A stretch of 22,666 bases of DNA, taken from assembly GCA_964460465.1 (NCBI GenBank), contig CAYWSB010000082.1, positions 1 through 22,666 of the forward strand. Reading direction: 5' to 3'. The notes beneath the pieces were generated by a model that worked only from the letters and a program-made list of their open reading frames with translations, ran no database searches and was not told where the DNA came from. Position 1 is the first letter of the stretch. Each line of letters begins with the position of its first letter. The DNA comes from SLRI01 sp964460465. GTDB taxonomy: Bacteria; Pseudomonadota; Alphaproteobacteria; Geminicoccales; Geminicoccaceae. Of the stretch, positions 14,819-21,654 are shown piece after piece. The position numbers and the translations under genes were made by a program.

Positions 14819-14912
14819 GGCGATCCTCCTGCCGGGACGGTTGGCCTGCACGTCAAGGTAACACTGGCGGGCCGGATGCCCAGGGGGCGGGACGTCCGGA
14901 GCGGCACTCCTC

Positions 14913-14947
14913 GGGCGGCCGAGGGTCCCTCAGGCGGCCGAGGGTCC
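14913..14947. repeat. tandem repeat across the end of the Crp/Fnr gene
   Basis: GGCGGCCGAGGGTCC occurs twice, 19 bp apart, spanning the Crp/Fnr stop codon. On the coding strand the last codons GPSAA are thus repeated after the stop. It suggests a recent slippage duplication in a region already low in complexity. Confidence 0.7.
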
Positions 14948-15691
14948 GGCGGCGCCCGCGGGGCCAGGGCGGCCGGCGGCGGGCGGCCGGGCACTGGCCG
15001 GCAGCGTACCGCCTTCGGCGAGGCGGCCGAGCGCCGCCATGTCGAGCACCACGAGCTCGCCCTGCCCACGGCGGATGATGCGGTGGCGCTGCAGCTCGCT
15101 CAGCATCCGCGAGACGGCCTCGCGCTGGGTGTTGATGCGGTTGGCGATGTCAGTTTGCTTGGGTGCCGGGGCGAGCCGGGCGGTGTTGGCGCCGATCCGG
15201 TTGAAGCCGGCGAGACGGTAGAGCTCGGCGCAGACCCGGGTTGGCACCGGCGCGGTCAGGATGTGCAGGCGCCGGTTCAGGGTGCGGATCAGGCGGGTCA
15301 GGCGCGCCAGGATCGCCATGGCGAAATCCGGGTGCCGGCGCAGCAGCTTGTTGAACTCGGCGGCGCTCAGCCGGGCGAGCTCGGCCTTGGTCACGGCCGT
15401 CATGTTGGTGCCGCGTGGTGCCCCGTCGATGGCCGAGAGCTCGCCCACGAGGTCGCCCGGGCGCAGGTCGTGGAAGACCACCTCGCGGCCGGCGAGCGAA
15501 TAGGTGGTGAGGCGCAGATGCCCGGCCAGCACGACATAGACGTCGTGCTCGTCGTCGTTCTGGGCGAAGACCGTGGCCCCGGCCGGATGGTGCTGGGGCT
15601 GCAGGGCACGCGCGATGTCGGCAAGCACGACGTCGTCCAGCCGCCGGAAGAACTCATGCTGCCGCAGGGTCTCGGGGCCGACGCCGGTCAT
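14930..15691 (-). CDS. Crp/Fnr-family transcription regulator
   Basis: A 253-residue regulator. The cyclic-nucleotide-like domain (about 12-125) has GDLVGELSAIDGAPRGT at 79-95; the Arg-Ser pair that holds cAMP phosphate in CRP is Arg-Gly here, so cAMP binding is doubtful. Only one Cys (154) is present, so it is not an oxygen-sensing iron-sulfur FNR. The winged HTH at 178-208 has recognition helix TQREAVSRM with R190, E191, S194 and R195; the E-x-x-S-R part is FNR-like and the Arg is CRP-like. The Ala/Pro tail after 230 looks non-essential. The start at 15691 lacks a well-spaced ribosome-binding site. A matching GTGAT-N4-ATCAC box lies 132 bp upstream. Confidence 0.9.
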   Translation of the reverse strand: MTGVGPETLRQHEFFRRLDDVVLADIARALQPQHHPAGATVFAQNDDEHDVYVVLAGHLRLTTYSLAGREVVFHDLRPGDLVGELSAIDGAPRGTNMTAVTKAELARLSAAEFNKLLRRHPDFAMAILARLTRLIRTLNRRLHILTAPVPTRVCAELYRLAGFNRIGANTARLAPAPKQTDIANRINTQREAVSRMLSELQRHRIIRRGQGELVVLDMAALGRLAEGGTLPASARPPAAGRPGPAGAAGPSAA

Positions 15692-15822
15692 GGCTGCGCG
15701 GCACCACCTCCGCCGGAAAAGCTGGTCCCGTCCACGATCGACAGCCGCCTCCCGCCAGTGCCGGTCGCTCCCGCCGGCTCGTTGTTGCATCGCTGCATCG
15801 GCATACGGAAATGCTGCGGAAC

Positions 15823-15863
15823 GTGATCCGCATCACATTTCCTCGCGCGATGCATGTTATTCT
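15823..15863 (+). promoter_or_regulatory. FNR-type box and extended -10 promoter (class II geometry)
   Basis: GTGAT-CCGC-ATCAC (15823-15836) is a perfect half-site palindrome of FNR/DNR type. An extended -10, TG-T-TATTCT, lies at 15855-15863. The predicted start is about 15871, which puts the box centre at -41.5, the standard class II activator position. The promoter faces away from the Crp/Fnr gene into a 60-nt stretch with a terminator. The box could also control the Crp/Fnr gene on the other strand. Confidence 0.55.
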
Positions 15864-15870
15864 AGCTGCG

Positions 15871-15932
15871 TGCCTCCCTGAACGATCAATTGCGCGGCCG
15901 ATACCCAGAGAGGTGTATCGGCCGTTTCTTTT
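15871..15932 (+). ncRNA. candidate FNR-regulated small RNA (about 60 nt)
   Basis: The transcript predicted from the promoter at 15823-15863 would run from about 15871 to the U-rich end near 15932. It holds no plausible ORF. The 5' part UGCCUCCCUGAACG (15871-15884) is single-stranded by eye and contains an anti-Shine-Dalgarno CCUCCC. The 3' part is a strong terminator hairpin ending in GUUUCUUUU, the type of tail bound by Hfq. CUCCCUGAA is complementary over 9 bases to the ribosome-binding region of the SDR gene and CCUCCCUG over 8 bases to that of otnI. By analogy to FnrS, PhrS and AniS it could be an oxygen- or nitric-oxide-responsive sRNA. No homologue is known to me and the RNA itself is unproven. 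Confidence 0.5.
15896..15932 (+). terminator. strong intrinsic terminator of the candidate sRNA
   Basis: GGCCGATAC (15896-15904) and GTATCGGCC (15915-15923) form a perfect 9-bp stem with a 10-base loop, followed by GTTTCTTTT. It lies 43 bp beyond the 3' end of the convergent SDR gene, and its T tract is on the + strand, so it ends a + strand transcript. No + strand gene lies before it. Confidence 0.8.
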
Positions 15933-15974
15933 GCAGTGGCGGCATGCGCCACGCCCCCGGTTCCCGGCCCCGCT

Positions 15975-16724
15975 TCAGCCCCGGCCGATGAACGGCATCT
16001 TGGTCGCCATGACGGTGACGAACTGAACATTGGCGTCGAGCGGCAGGCCGGCGATGTGGGCGACCATGTCGGCGACGTGGCGCACGTCCATCCTCGGCTC
16101 GGTCTTGGTCGTGAAGTCGGCCTGCAGCACCCCGCCGGTCATCCGCTCGGTCATCTCGGTGGCGGCATTGCCGATGTCGATCTGGCTGCTGACGATGTTG
16201 AACTGCCGGCCATCGAGGCTGATCGACCGGGTGAGCCCGGTGATCGCATGCTTGGTGGCGGTGTAGGGGGCCGAGTAGGGGCGAGGCACGTAGGCGGAGA
16301 TCGAGCCGTTGTTGATGATCCGCCCGCCCTGCGGGTCCTGGTGGCGCATCATGCCGAAGGCGGCGCGCGCACAGTAGAACGAGCCGTTGAGGTTGGCGTT
16401 GACCACCTTCTGCCATTCGGCGATCGGCAGCTCGTCCATGGGCACCGCGGGCGAGCCGGTGCCGGCATTGTTGAACAGCACGTCGAGCCGGCCGAACGTG
16501 TCGGCGCAGGCCTTGAACAGCGCCTCGACCGAGGCCGGGTCGCCGACGTCGGTCGAGACCGCGAGCGCCTTGCCGCCCTCGCCCTCGATGATGCCCGCCA
16601 CGGCGTCGAGGGCCGCCTGCCGGCGGCCGGCCAGCACCACGGCATGCCCGGCGGCCGCCAGGGCCACCGCCGATGCCTTGCCGATGCCGCTGCCGGCACC
16701 GGTCACGATCGCCACCTTCGTCAT
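15975..16724 (-). CDS. short-chain dehydrogenase/reductase (SDR)
   Basis: A 249-residue classical SDR using NAD(P)H to oxidise or reduce an alcohol/ketone. The cofactor loop is TGAGSGIG (8-15) and the structural motif NNAG is at 85-88. Catalytic residues are Ser141, Tyr154 and Lys158 (YTATK), with Asn111 in VVNANL. Start ATG 16724 has AGGGAGAG upstream. It lies 43 bp behind the OtnI-type isomerase on the same strand, so the substrate may be a sugar acid or related hydroxy acid of the same pathway; this is inferred from position. Its leader TTCAGGGAG is fully complementary to the candidate sRNA. Confidence 0.9.
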   Translation of the reverse strand: MTKVAIVTGAGSGIGKASAVALAAAGHAVVLAGRRQAALDAVAGIIEGEGGKALAVSTDVGDPASVEALFKACADTFGRLDVLFNNAGTGSPAVPMDELPIAEWQKVVNANLNGSFYCARAAFGMMRHQDPQGGRIINNGSISAYVPRPYSAPYTATKHAITGLTRSISLDGRQFNIVSSQIDIGNAATEMTERMTGGVLQADFTTKTEPRMDVRHVADMVAHIAGLPLDANVQFVTVMATKMPFIGRG

Positions 16725-16767
16725 CGTCGCTCTCCCTGAAAAGCGTTCCTGGGGCCGGCCGCCACGG

Positions 16768-17550
16768 TCAGCGCCGCCGGTAGGGCGCAAACCAGCCGAG
16801 CCCGTCCTCGGTCCGCCCTTTGGGCAGGTACTCGCAGCCGACCCAGCCGGCATAGCCGATCTCGTCGAGCAGGGCGAAGAGGTAGGGGTAGTTGATCTCG
16901 CCGACATCGGGCTCGTGCCGCTCGGGCACGCCGGCCACCTGCACGTGGTCGACCACGCCGATCAGCTCCTTGAGATGCATGGCGAGGTCGCCCTCCATGA
17001 TCTGGCAGTGGAAGAAGTCGAGCTGGAGCTTGAGGTTCGCCGCACCCACCCGCTCGATGATCCGCCTGCCGTCGCGCTGGTAGTTGAGGAAGTAGCCGGG
17101 GATCGAGCGGCTGTTGATCGGCTCGATCAGGATGGTGATGCCGTGCTCGGCGGCGCGGCCGGCCGCGAGCTCGAGATTGGCGAGGTAGGTGCTCTCGAAG
17201 TGGCGGCGGTCGTCGTCGGCGCCGATCAGCCCGGCCATGCAGTGCAGCCGCGTGGCGCCGATGACGCGGGCGTAGTGCAGCGCCTGGTCGAGCCCGTCGC
17301 GGAACTCGACCTCGCGCCCCGGCAGGGCGGCGATGCCGCGCTCGCCCCTGGCGAAATCGCCGGGCGGCAGGTTGAAGAGCGCCTGGGCCAGGCCGTTGGC
17401 GTCGAGCGCGGCACGGATCGCCTCGGGCGGGTGCTCGTAGGGGAAGAGGTACTCCACACCGTCGAACCCGGCGGCGGCGGCGGCGGCGAAGCGCTCGAGG
17501 AACGGCCGCTCGGTGAACATCATGCTGAGATTGGCGGCGAACCGCGGCAT
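16768..17550 (-). CDS. otnI: 2-oxo-tetronate isomerase / hydroxypyruvate isomerase family (OtnI-like)
   Basis: A 260-residue TIM-barrel isomerase. OtnI converts 2-oxo-tetronate to 3-oxo-tetronate, the substrate of OtnK; the close relative Hyi isomerises hydroxypyruvate. MPRFAANLSMMFTERPFLERF (from 1) and AGFDGVEYLFPYE (27-39) are typical of the family. Metal/catalytic residues are Glu143 (ILIEPIN), Asp178 and His181 (LQLDFFHCQ), Gln204 (HVQVAG) and Glu240 (VGCEYLP). ATG 17550 has AGGGAGG upstream. The presence of otnK-otnC about 5.6 kb away favours OtnI over Hyi. It heads a unit with the SDR. Confidence 0.82.
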   Translation of the reverse strand: MPRFAANLSMMFTERPFLERFAAAAAAGFDGVEYLFPYEHPPEAIRAALDANGLAQALFNLPPGDFARGERGIAALPGREVEFRDGLDQALHYARVIGATRLHCMAGLIGADDDRRHFESTYLANLELAAGRAAEHGITILIEPINSRSIPGYFLNYQRDGRRIIERVGAANLKLQLDFFHCQIMEGDLAMHLKELIGVVDHVQVAGVPERHEPDVGEINYPYLFALLDEIGYAGWVGCEYLPKGRTEDGLGWFAPYRRR

Positions 17551-17780
17551 GTCTTCCGTCCTCCCTGCTCCCCGCCCGACCCGGCGGCCGGGGCCCGGTG
17601 CTTGCGCCGTGCGCGACACCGCACGCATCCCGGCCGTGCTATGCACGCAAACGCGGGCGAGAACAATCCCGGCCGGATGGCGGCTGCGGCGCGTCCGCCC
17701 GCCCTGCCGGCAACCGTTGCCGGCGCCGGCGAGTGGCGCTAGCAGCAGCCGGACGACGCCAGCAGCCAGAGCGGACCCGC
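17551..17780. other. divergent intergenic region with a GCCGGCAA hairpin
   Basis: This 230-bp gap separates otnI (-) from the ELM1-family gene (+). GCCGGCAA-CCG-TTGCCGGC (17706-17724) is a perfect 8-bp inverted repeat and could be an operator. I see no convincing promoter hexamers and no ORF with a ribosome-binding site. Confidence 0.35.
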
Positions 17781-18965
17781 GTGCCTTCCAGACCTCCACC
17801 TCCCCGCACCTGGCTCATGCTCGGCGGCAAGGCCGGCGACAACACCCAGATCACGGCGCTCGCCGAGGCCCTGGGCTGGCCGTTCGAGACCAAGCGTCTG
17901 GCCTACCGGCGGACCGAGCTTTTGACCAATCTCTTCGCCGGGCCGACGACCAAGGGGCTGGTCGCCGAGCGCTCCGACCGGCTCGAGCCGCCCTGGCCGG
18001 AGCTGGTCATCTCGGCCGGCCGGCGCAACGAGCCGCTGGTCCGCTGGATCCAGGCGCAGGCCGGGCGCGACAAGGTCCGGCTCGTCCATGTCGGCCGTCC
18101 CTGGGCGCTGCACGAGTGCTTCGACCTGATCGTGACGACGCCGCAGTACCGCCTGCCGCGAAAGCCGCACATCCTGCACAACGAGCTGCCGCTGCAGCGG
18201 GTCAACACCGACCGCCTCGTGCGCGAGGCCGAGCTGTGGCGCGCCCGGCTGGCGCACCTGCCGGAGCCGCGCCTCGCGGTGCTGCTCGGCGGCCATGCCG
18301 GTCCCTACAATTTCGACCGCGAGAACGGCGCGCTGCTCGGCCACCATGCGAGCCGCATGGCCGCGGCCGTGGGCGGTGCCCTCCTGGTCACGACCAGCGC
18401 CAGGACGCCGGAGGCGGCGATCCGGGCGTTCGGCGCCCAGCTCGACGTGCCGCACGTCCTGCACCGCTTCGTCAAGTTCCAGCCGGCGGCCGAGAACCCG
18501 TTCTTCGCCTTTCTCGGCCTCGCGACGGAGGTGATCGTGACGGCCGACAGCATGTCGATGCTCGCCGAGGCGATCGCCTCGGGCAAGCCCACCCACATCT
18601 TCGACCTCGCGCGCGGCAAGAGCTCGAACCGGCCGCCGCGGCCCCAGGACGGCCGCATCGCGCGGCGAACGGTCAGGGAGCGGCTGGCGGATTTCCGCTT
18701 CCAGGCGGTCATGTACACCTTGGGCATGCACCTCTTGCCGAGCCGGCTGACCCGGGACGTGCGCATCATCCACACCCGCCAGGTCGCGGCCGGGCGGGCG
18801 GCCTGGCTCGGGCAGCCGCGGCCGGCGGGGGACGCCCCGCCGCTCGTCGACCTCGAGCGCGCGACGGCCGCCGTGCGGGCGCTGTTCGGCGCTGCGCCAC
18901 CGCCCCGGCCGGTCCTGCCGGAGAGCCGCTGGCCGGAGATCGTCCAGCGGGTGTTCCAGGGGTAG
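17781..18965 (+). CDS. ELM1/GtrOC1-family protein (PF06258)
   Basis: A 394-residue protein of the mitochondrial-fission ELM1 family, common in alphaproteobacteria, with a GT-B glycosyltransferase-like fold. Family signatures are LMLGGKAGDNTQITALAEALGW (about 12-33), PELVISAGRRN (about 73-83), LVHVGRPWALHECFDLIVTTPQY (about 100-122), AVLLGGHAGPYNFD (about 168-181) and VTADSMSMLAEAIASGKPTHIFDL (about 254-277). Its bacterial role is not established; envelope glycan synthesis is the usual guess. I start at GTG 17781, before the family motif; ATG 17818 is possible but falls inside it. It precedes the DUF2585 gene by 73 bp. Confidence 0.85.
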   Translation: MPSRPPPPRTWLMLGGKAGDNTQITALAEALGWPFETKRLAYRRTELLTNLFAGPTTKGLVAERSDRLEPPWPELVISAGRRNEPLVRWIQAQAGRDKVRLVHVGRPWALHECFDLIVTTPQYRLPRKPHILHNELPLQRVNTDRLVREAELWRARLAHLPEPRLAVLLGGHAGPYNFDRENGALLGHHASRMAAAVGGALLVTTSARTPEAAIRAFGAQLDVPHVLHRFVKFQPAAENPFFAFLGLATEVIVTADSMSMLAEAIASGKPTHIFDLARGKSSNRPPRPQDGRIARRTVRERLADFRFQAVMYTLGMHLLPSRLTRDVRIIHTRQVAAGRAAWLGQPRPAGDAPPLVDLERATAAVRALFGAAPPPRPVLPESRWPEIVQRVFQG

Positions 18966-19038
18966 GAAGCGAAGAACAGAAGGGCGGGAAGGATGATCCT
19001 CCCCGCGCCCCACCCGAACCAGGGACTGGAGAGCGGCC

Positions 19039-19614
19039 GTGGCGTCGGCGCGAGACATTTCGATCAGGACCGTGCTGCTCGTCGCCGCCGGCTTGCTGGC
19101 GGTGCAGGCCGTGGTTCTCTTGCTGATGGGCCAGCCGCCGATCTGCGCCTGCGGGCGGATCGATCTCTGGCACGGCGACCCGTCGGGGCCGGAAACCTCG
19201 CAGCACCTCGCCGACTGGTACACGTTCACCCACGTCGTGCACGGCTTCGGCTTCTACCTGCTCTTCTGGCTGGTGGCGCCGCGCTGGTCGGTGGGCCTGC
19301 GCTTCCTCGCGGCGTTCGGGCTCGAGGCCGGCTGGGAGGTCCTCGAGAACACGCCGATGGTCATCGAGCGCTACCGCGAGCAGGCGCTGGCCGAGGGCTA
19401 TTTCGGCGACAGCGTCGTCAACTCGCTCGGCGACACGCTGGCGGCCGCGCTGGGTTTCGCCCTGGCCCGCATCCTGCCGATCTGGACGTCGGTGGTGCTG
19501 GTGGTCGGCATGGAACTCTACCTGGCCCTGATGATCAGGGACAACCTGACCCTCAACATCCTCCAGCTCGTCGTCCCGATCGAGGCGATCTCGCGCTGGC
19601 AGCTCGGCGGCTGA
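19039..19614 (+). CDS. DUF2585 membrane protein
   Basis: A 191-residue inner-membrane protein. Hydrophobic segments are at about 10-30, 62-80, 85-100, 133-148 and 150-170. Conserved family stretches are CGRIDLWHGDPSGPETSQHLADWYTFTHVVHGFGFY (two parts, about 38-73) and EAGWEVLENTPMVIERYR (about 96-113), with DSVVNSLGDTLA at about 124-135. The many conserved His, Asp and Glu at the membrane face suggest an enzyme or metal-binding role, but none is known. Start GTG 19039 has GGAG 7 bases upstream. Confidence 0.9.
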   Translation: MASARDISIRTVLLVAAGLLAVQAVVLLLMGQPPICACGRIDLWHGDPSGPETSQHLADWYTFTHVVHGFGFYLLFWLVAPRWSVGLRFLAAFGLEAGWEVLENTPMVIERYREQALAEGYFGDSVVNSLGDTLAAALGFALARILPIWTSVVLVVGMELYLALMIRDNLTLNILQLVVPIEAISRWQLGG

Positions 19615-19629
19615 GGCGCCCGGCAGCCG

Positions 19630-19866
19630 TCAGTCGCGGGGCAGGAGGAAGATGGCGGTGCCCATGGCGAGGCTGCCGAAGGTGACGGCGAAGCCGCCGC
19701 CGAGCAGCACGAGGGCGGTGAGCTCGACCCCGTTGCCGAAGATGAGGTCGCGCAGGCCCGCGACGTTGGCGCGGACGAGCAGGGCGAGCAGCAGCCAGCC
19801 GGCGACGATGCCCATGAGGCAGTTCTGGGCCAGATAGGCCAGGAGGCGACGGTCGGCGCGCTGCAG
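19630..19866 (-). CDS. small two-helix membrane protein
   Basis: A 78-residue (from CTG 19866) or 61-residue (from ATG 19815) hydrophobic protein. From the ATG, two transmembrane helices are clear, about 3-21 (IVAGWLLLALLV) and 33-58 (LTALVLLGGGFAVTFGSLAMG). The upstream 17 residues LQRADRRLLAYLAQNC are in frame and protein-like. GAGGAG sits 7 bases before the CTG, while the ATG has no ribosome-binding site, so a rare CTG start is possible. No known function. It is convergent with DUF2585. Confidence 0.6.
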   Translation of the reverse strand: MQRADRRLLAYLAQNCLMGIVAGWLLLALLVRANVAGLRDLIFGNGVELTALVLLGGGFAVTFGSLAMGTAIFLLPRD

Positions 19867-19918
19867 GGCCGGGCTCCTCGACGCTGGCGACCGCTCGGCC
19901 GACGGGCGGCCGACGCAC

Positions 19919-19954
19919 GGGGAGCCGTCCAGCCTGCCGCAGGGCCGGCTCCCC
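19919..19954. terminator. long stem-loop after the GNAT gene
   Basis: GGGGAGCCG (19919-19927) and CGGCTCCCC (19946-19954) pair around an 18-base loop that can fold further (CCTGC/GCAGG-like). It lies about 30 bases past the stop of the gene at 19987-20559. No U tract is seen on the - strand. Confidence 0.45.
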
Positions 19955-19986
19955 GCCCATGAGATGTGGCGTCCAATGGCGGCGGA

Positions 19987-20559
19987 TCAATGCGGCGACC
20001 CGAGAGGTGGGCTGGTGCCGGCCGAGGGCGACGGCGCTGCGACGGCCAGCAGCATCGGCGTGGCGACGATGCCGGCCGCCTCGGTCGCCGCGGCGCTGCG
20101 GACGAAGCCCAGCCGCTCGTAGATCGGCACGGCATAGGCCGAGGCGTTGACGGTGAGGCTGGTCACCGGCGGGTCGGCGCCGGCGAGGTGGCCGGTGACG
20201 GCCGCGAGCAGCCGCCGGGCGATGCCTTGGCCCTGGTGCTCGACGGCGGTGAACAAGAGGGTCAGGTGGTCGAGGCCGTCCGGCGCCCCGTCGCGACCGC
20301 GCAGCTCGGCATAGCCGAGGAGCGCGGCCTCGTCGCGCGGCGTCGCGCACCAGGCCACGGCGCCCTCGCCGAGCCGCGCCCGGAGCGCCTTCTCGGTGAC
20401 GTAGAGGCGAAAGGCGACCTGGCCCACGGTGGAGAGCGTCGGCGCGATGAAGCGGACGAAGGCCGGCTCGATCAGCCGGGCGACGGCCCCGGCATCGGCG
20501 CGGTCGGCACGGCGAACGACGAGCCGATCGGCCGTCGCCCGGTCAGATGCCGTCGACAA
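19987..20559 (-). CDS. GNAT-family N-acetyltransferase
   Basis: A 190-residue GNAT protein. LVVRRADRADAGAVARLIEPAF (13-34) is the N-terminal strand-helix, and VEHQGQGIARRLLAAV (about 106-121) is the acetyl-CoA Q-x-x-G-x-G/A loop. SLTVNASAYAVPIYERLGF (about 134-152) is the C-terminal motif. Substrate unknown; a free-standing enzyme and not a TacT toxin, since no antitoxin is adjacent. TTG 20559 is the first usable start and overlaps the end of the upstream DUF1330 gene by 17 bases, suggesting coupling. Confidence 0.82.
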   Translation of the reverse strand: MSTASDRATADRLVVRRADRADAGAVARLIEPAFVRFIAPTLSTVGQVAFRLYVTEKALRARLGEGAVAWCATPRDEAALLGYAELRGRDGAPDGLDHLTLLFTAVEHQGQGIARRLLAAVTGHLAGADPPVTSLTVNASAYAVPIYERLGFVRSAAATEAAGIVATPMLLAVAAPSPSAGTSPPLGSPH

Positions 20560-20833
20560 TGGTGATCTCGACGACCCCGCCGCCGTCGCGGCGGAACGCT
20601 GCCGCAGCCTGGTACTCGGCCGAGTGGAAGCAGGCGCGGGCAGCTTCGAGATCCGGGAACTCGATCACCACGAAGCGGGCGAAATCGGCCGGCCCCTCGA
20701 GCACCTCGTGGCGGCCGCCGCGGGCGAGGATCCGGGCGCCGTAACGCTCCAGGATGCCGGGCACCTGGCTCGCGTAGCGGGCGTACTGCTCGGGCTCGTC
20801 GACGCGTGCCCGGGCCAGCCAGTAGGCGGTCAT
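20543..20833 (-). CDS. DUF1330 domain protein
   Basis: A 96-residue dimeric alpha-beta barrel-type protein. It begins with the family's YWLARARVDEPEQYARYASQVPGILERYGAR (two parts, 4-34), then RGGRHEVLEGPADFARFVVIEFPDLEAARACFHSAEYQ (about 38-75). Such proteins are small enzymes or ligand-binding proteins of unknown role. ATG 20833 has GGGGAGGG 5 bases upstream. Upstream of and overlapping the GNAT gene. Confidence 0.9.
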   Translation of the reverse strand: MTAYWLARARVDEPEQYARYASQVPGILERYGARILARGGRHEVLEGPADFARFVVIEFPDLEAARACFHSAEYQAAAAFRRDGGGVVEITIVDGI

Positions 20834-20916
20834 GCGGCCCTCCCCTCGCGTGGTCTCCGGGCACCGATCCTAGCAGGCCGGCGGCCCGCCGTGCAGCGGC
20901 AAGCTGGCGGCGTCGA

Positions 20917-20945
20917 TTGCGAAGCCGGCGCAAATTGCCCATAGA
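20917..20945 (+). promoter_or_regulatory. candidate promoter of the Rap1a-type gene
   Basis: TTGCGA (20917-20922) and CATAGA (20940-20945) are 17 bp apart, giving a start near 20952 and a leader of about 47 bases. The -35 is identical to that proposed for the toxin-antitoxin operon. Confidence 0.35.
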
Positions 20946-20998
20946 GGGATACCGCGATCCGCCCAGCGGCGGCAGGCGGTCACCCATGGGAGGAACGC

Positions 20999-21352
20999 AT
21001 GCGTCTTGGACTTCTGGGACTGGTCGCGGTGGGGCTGGCGAGCGCCGGCGCCGCGGCCCAGGAGGGTCCCTTCGACAAGGAGACGACGGCCGAGCTCGCG
21101 GCCATCTGCGCCTCGGAAACGGCCACCGACAGCCATTTCTGCTACGGCTTCATGATCGGCGCCGGGCAGCTCTACACCGAGATTCTCCGGGCCCAGCTCA
21201 TCGAGCCGCTCGCCTGCCCCGACCCGGCGCCGACCCTGGTCGAGATGCGCACGGCCTTCATCGACTGGGTCGCGGCGAACCCCGAGGCCGGCGAGACGCG
21301 GGCCATCGACGGGATGATGCAGGCGGCCGCCGAGACCTGGCCGTGCAGCTGA
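20999..21352 (+). CDS. Rap1a/Tai-family secreted protein
   Basis: A 117-residue periplasmic protein with a signal peptide (MRLGLLGLVAVGLASAGAAAQ, cleavage near 20-21). The mature part has four Cys (ICASE, HFCYGFMIGAGQ, LACPDP, TWPCS), which can form two disulfides, and the pattern C-x(11)-C-Y-G-F of Rap1a/Tai domains. Some members protect against type VI effectors (Tai, Rap immunity proteins). No secretion or effector gene is in the window, so immunity cannot be assumed. ATG 20999 has GGGAGGA upstream. The glycine-zipper lipoprotein gene follows after 29 bases. Confidence 0.8.
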   Translation: MRLGLLGLVAVGLASAGAAAQEGPFDKETTAELAAICASETATDSHFCYGFMIGAGQLYTEILRAQLIEPLACPDPAPTLVEMRTAFIDWVAANPEAGETRAIDGMMQAAAETWPCS

Positions 21353-21381
21353 ACCAACCCCCAGCGGAAAGAGCGACGATC

Positions 21382-21633
21382 ATGACCTTCAAGCAGCGAA
21401 CCGCCGGCCTCGTCGTCGGCCTTCTCGCCCTGACGACGATCACCGGTTGCGACACCCTGGACACCGACCGGCAGACCGGCGAGCGCGCCGCCACCGGCGC
21501 CGCCATGGGCGCCGCCGCCGGTGCCGCGGTCGGCATCATGACCGGCGGCTTCCTCGCCAAGACGGTGGCCGGTGCGGCGATCGGCGGTGCCGGTGGCTTC
21601 ATCTACGACCAGGTCGAGCGCGAGCGCGACTGA
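21382..21633 (+). CDS. glycine-zipper lipoprotein
   Basis: An 83-residue lipoprotein. The signal peptide ends with lipobox LTTITGC, acylated Cys23. The mature part has a long glycine zipper, GAAMGAAAGAAVGIMTGG then AGAAIGGAGGFIYDQ (about 39-76), like the SlyB/YMGG-type 2TM domain that packs two helices in the outer membrane. A structural or envelope-stress role is likely. The ribosome-binding site (GGAAAGAG) is weak. Probably co-transcribed with the Rap1a-type gene. Confidence 0.85.
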   Translation: MTFKQRTAGLVVGLLALTTITGCDTLDTDRQTGERAATGAAMGAAAGAAVGIMTGGFLAKTVAGAAIGGAGGFIYDQVERERD

Positions 21634-21654
21634 CTGAAGGGAAGCTAAATGCGT

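Noticed and set aside
15692..15790. Longer N-terminus for the Crp/Fnr regulator from 15790
   Set aside because: The extra 33 residues are Arg-rich, unlike the family, and would leave the start close to the box with no ribosome-binding site.
17739..19229. 496-codon - strand frame over the ELM1-family gene
   Set aside because: Antisense shadow; the + strand frame carries all ELM1-family motifs.
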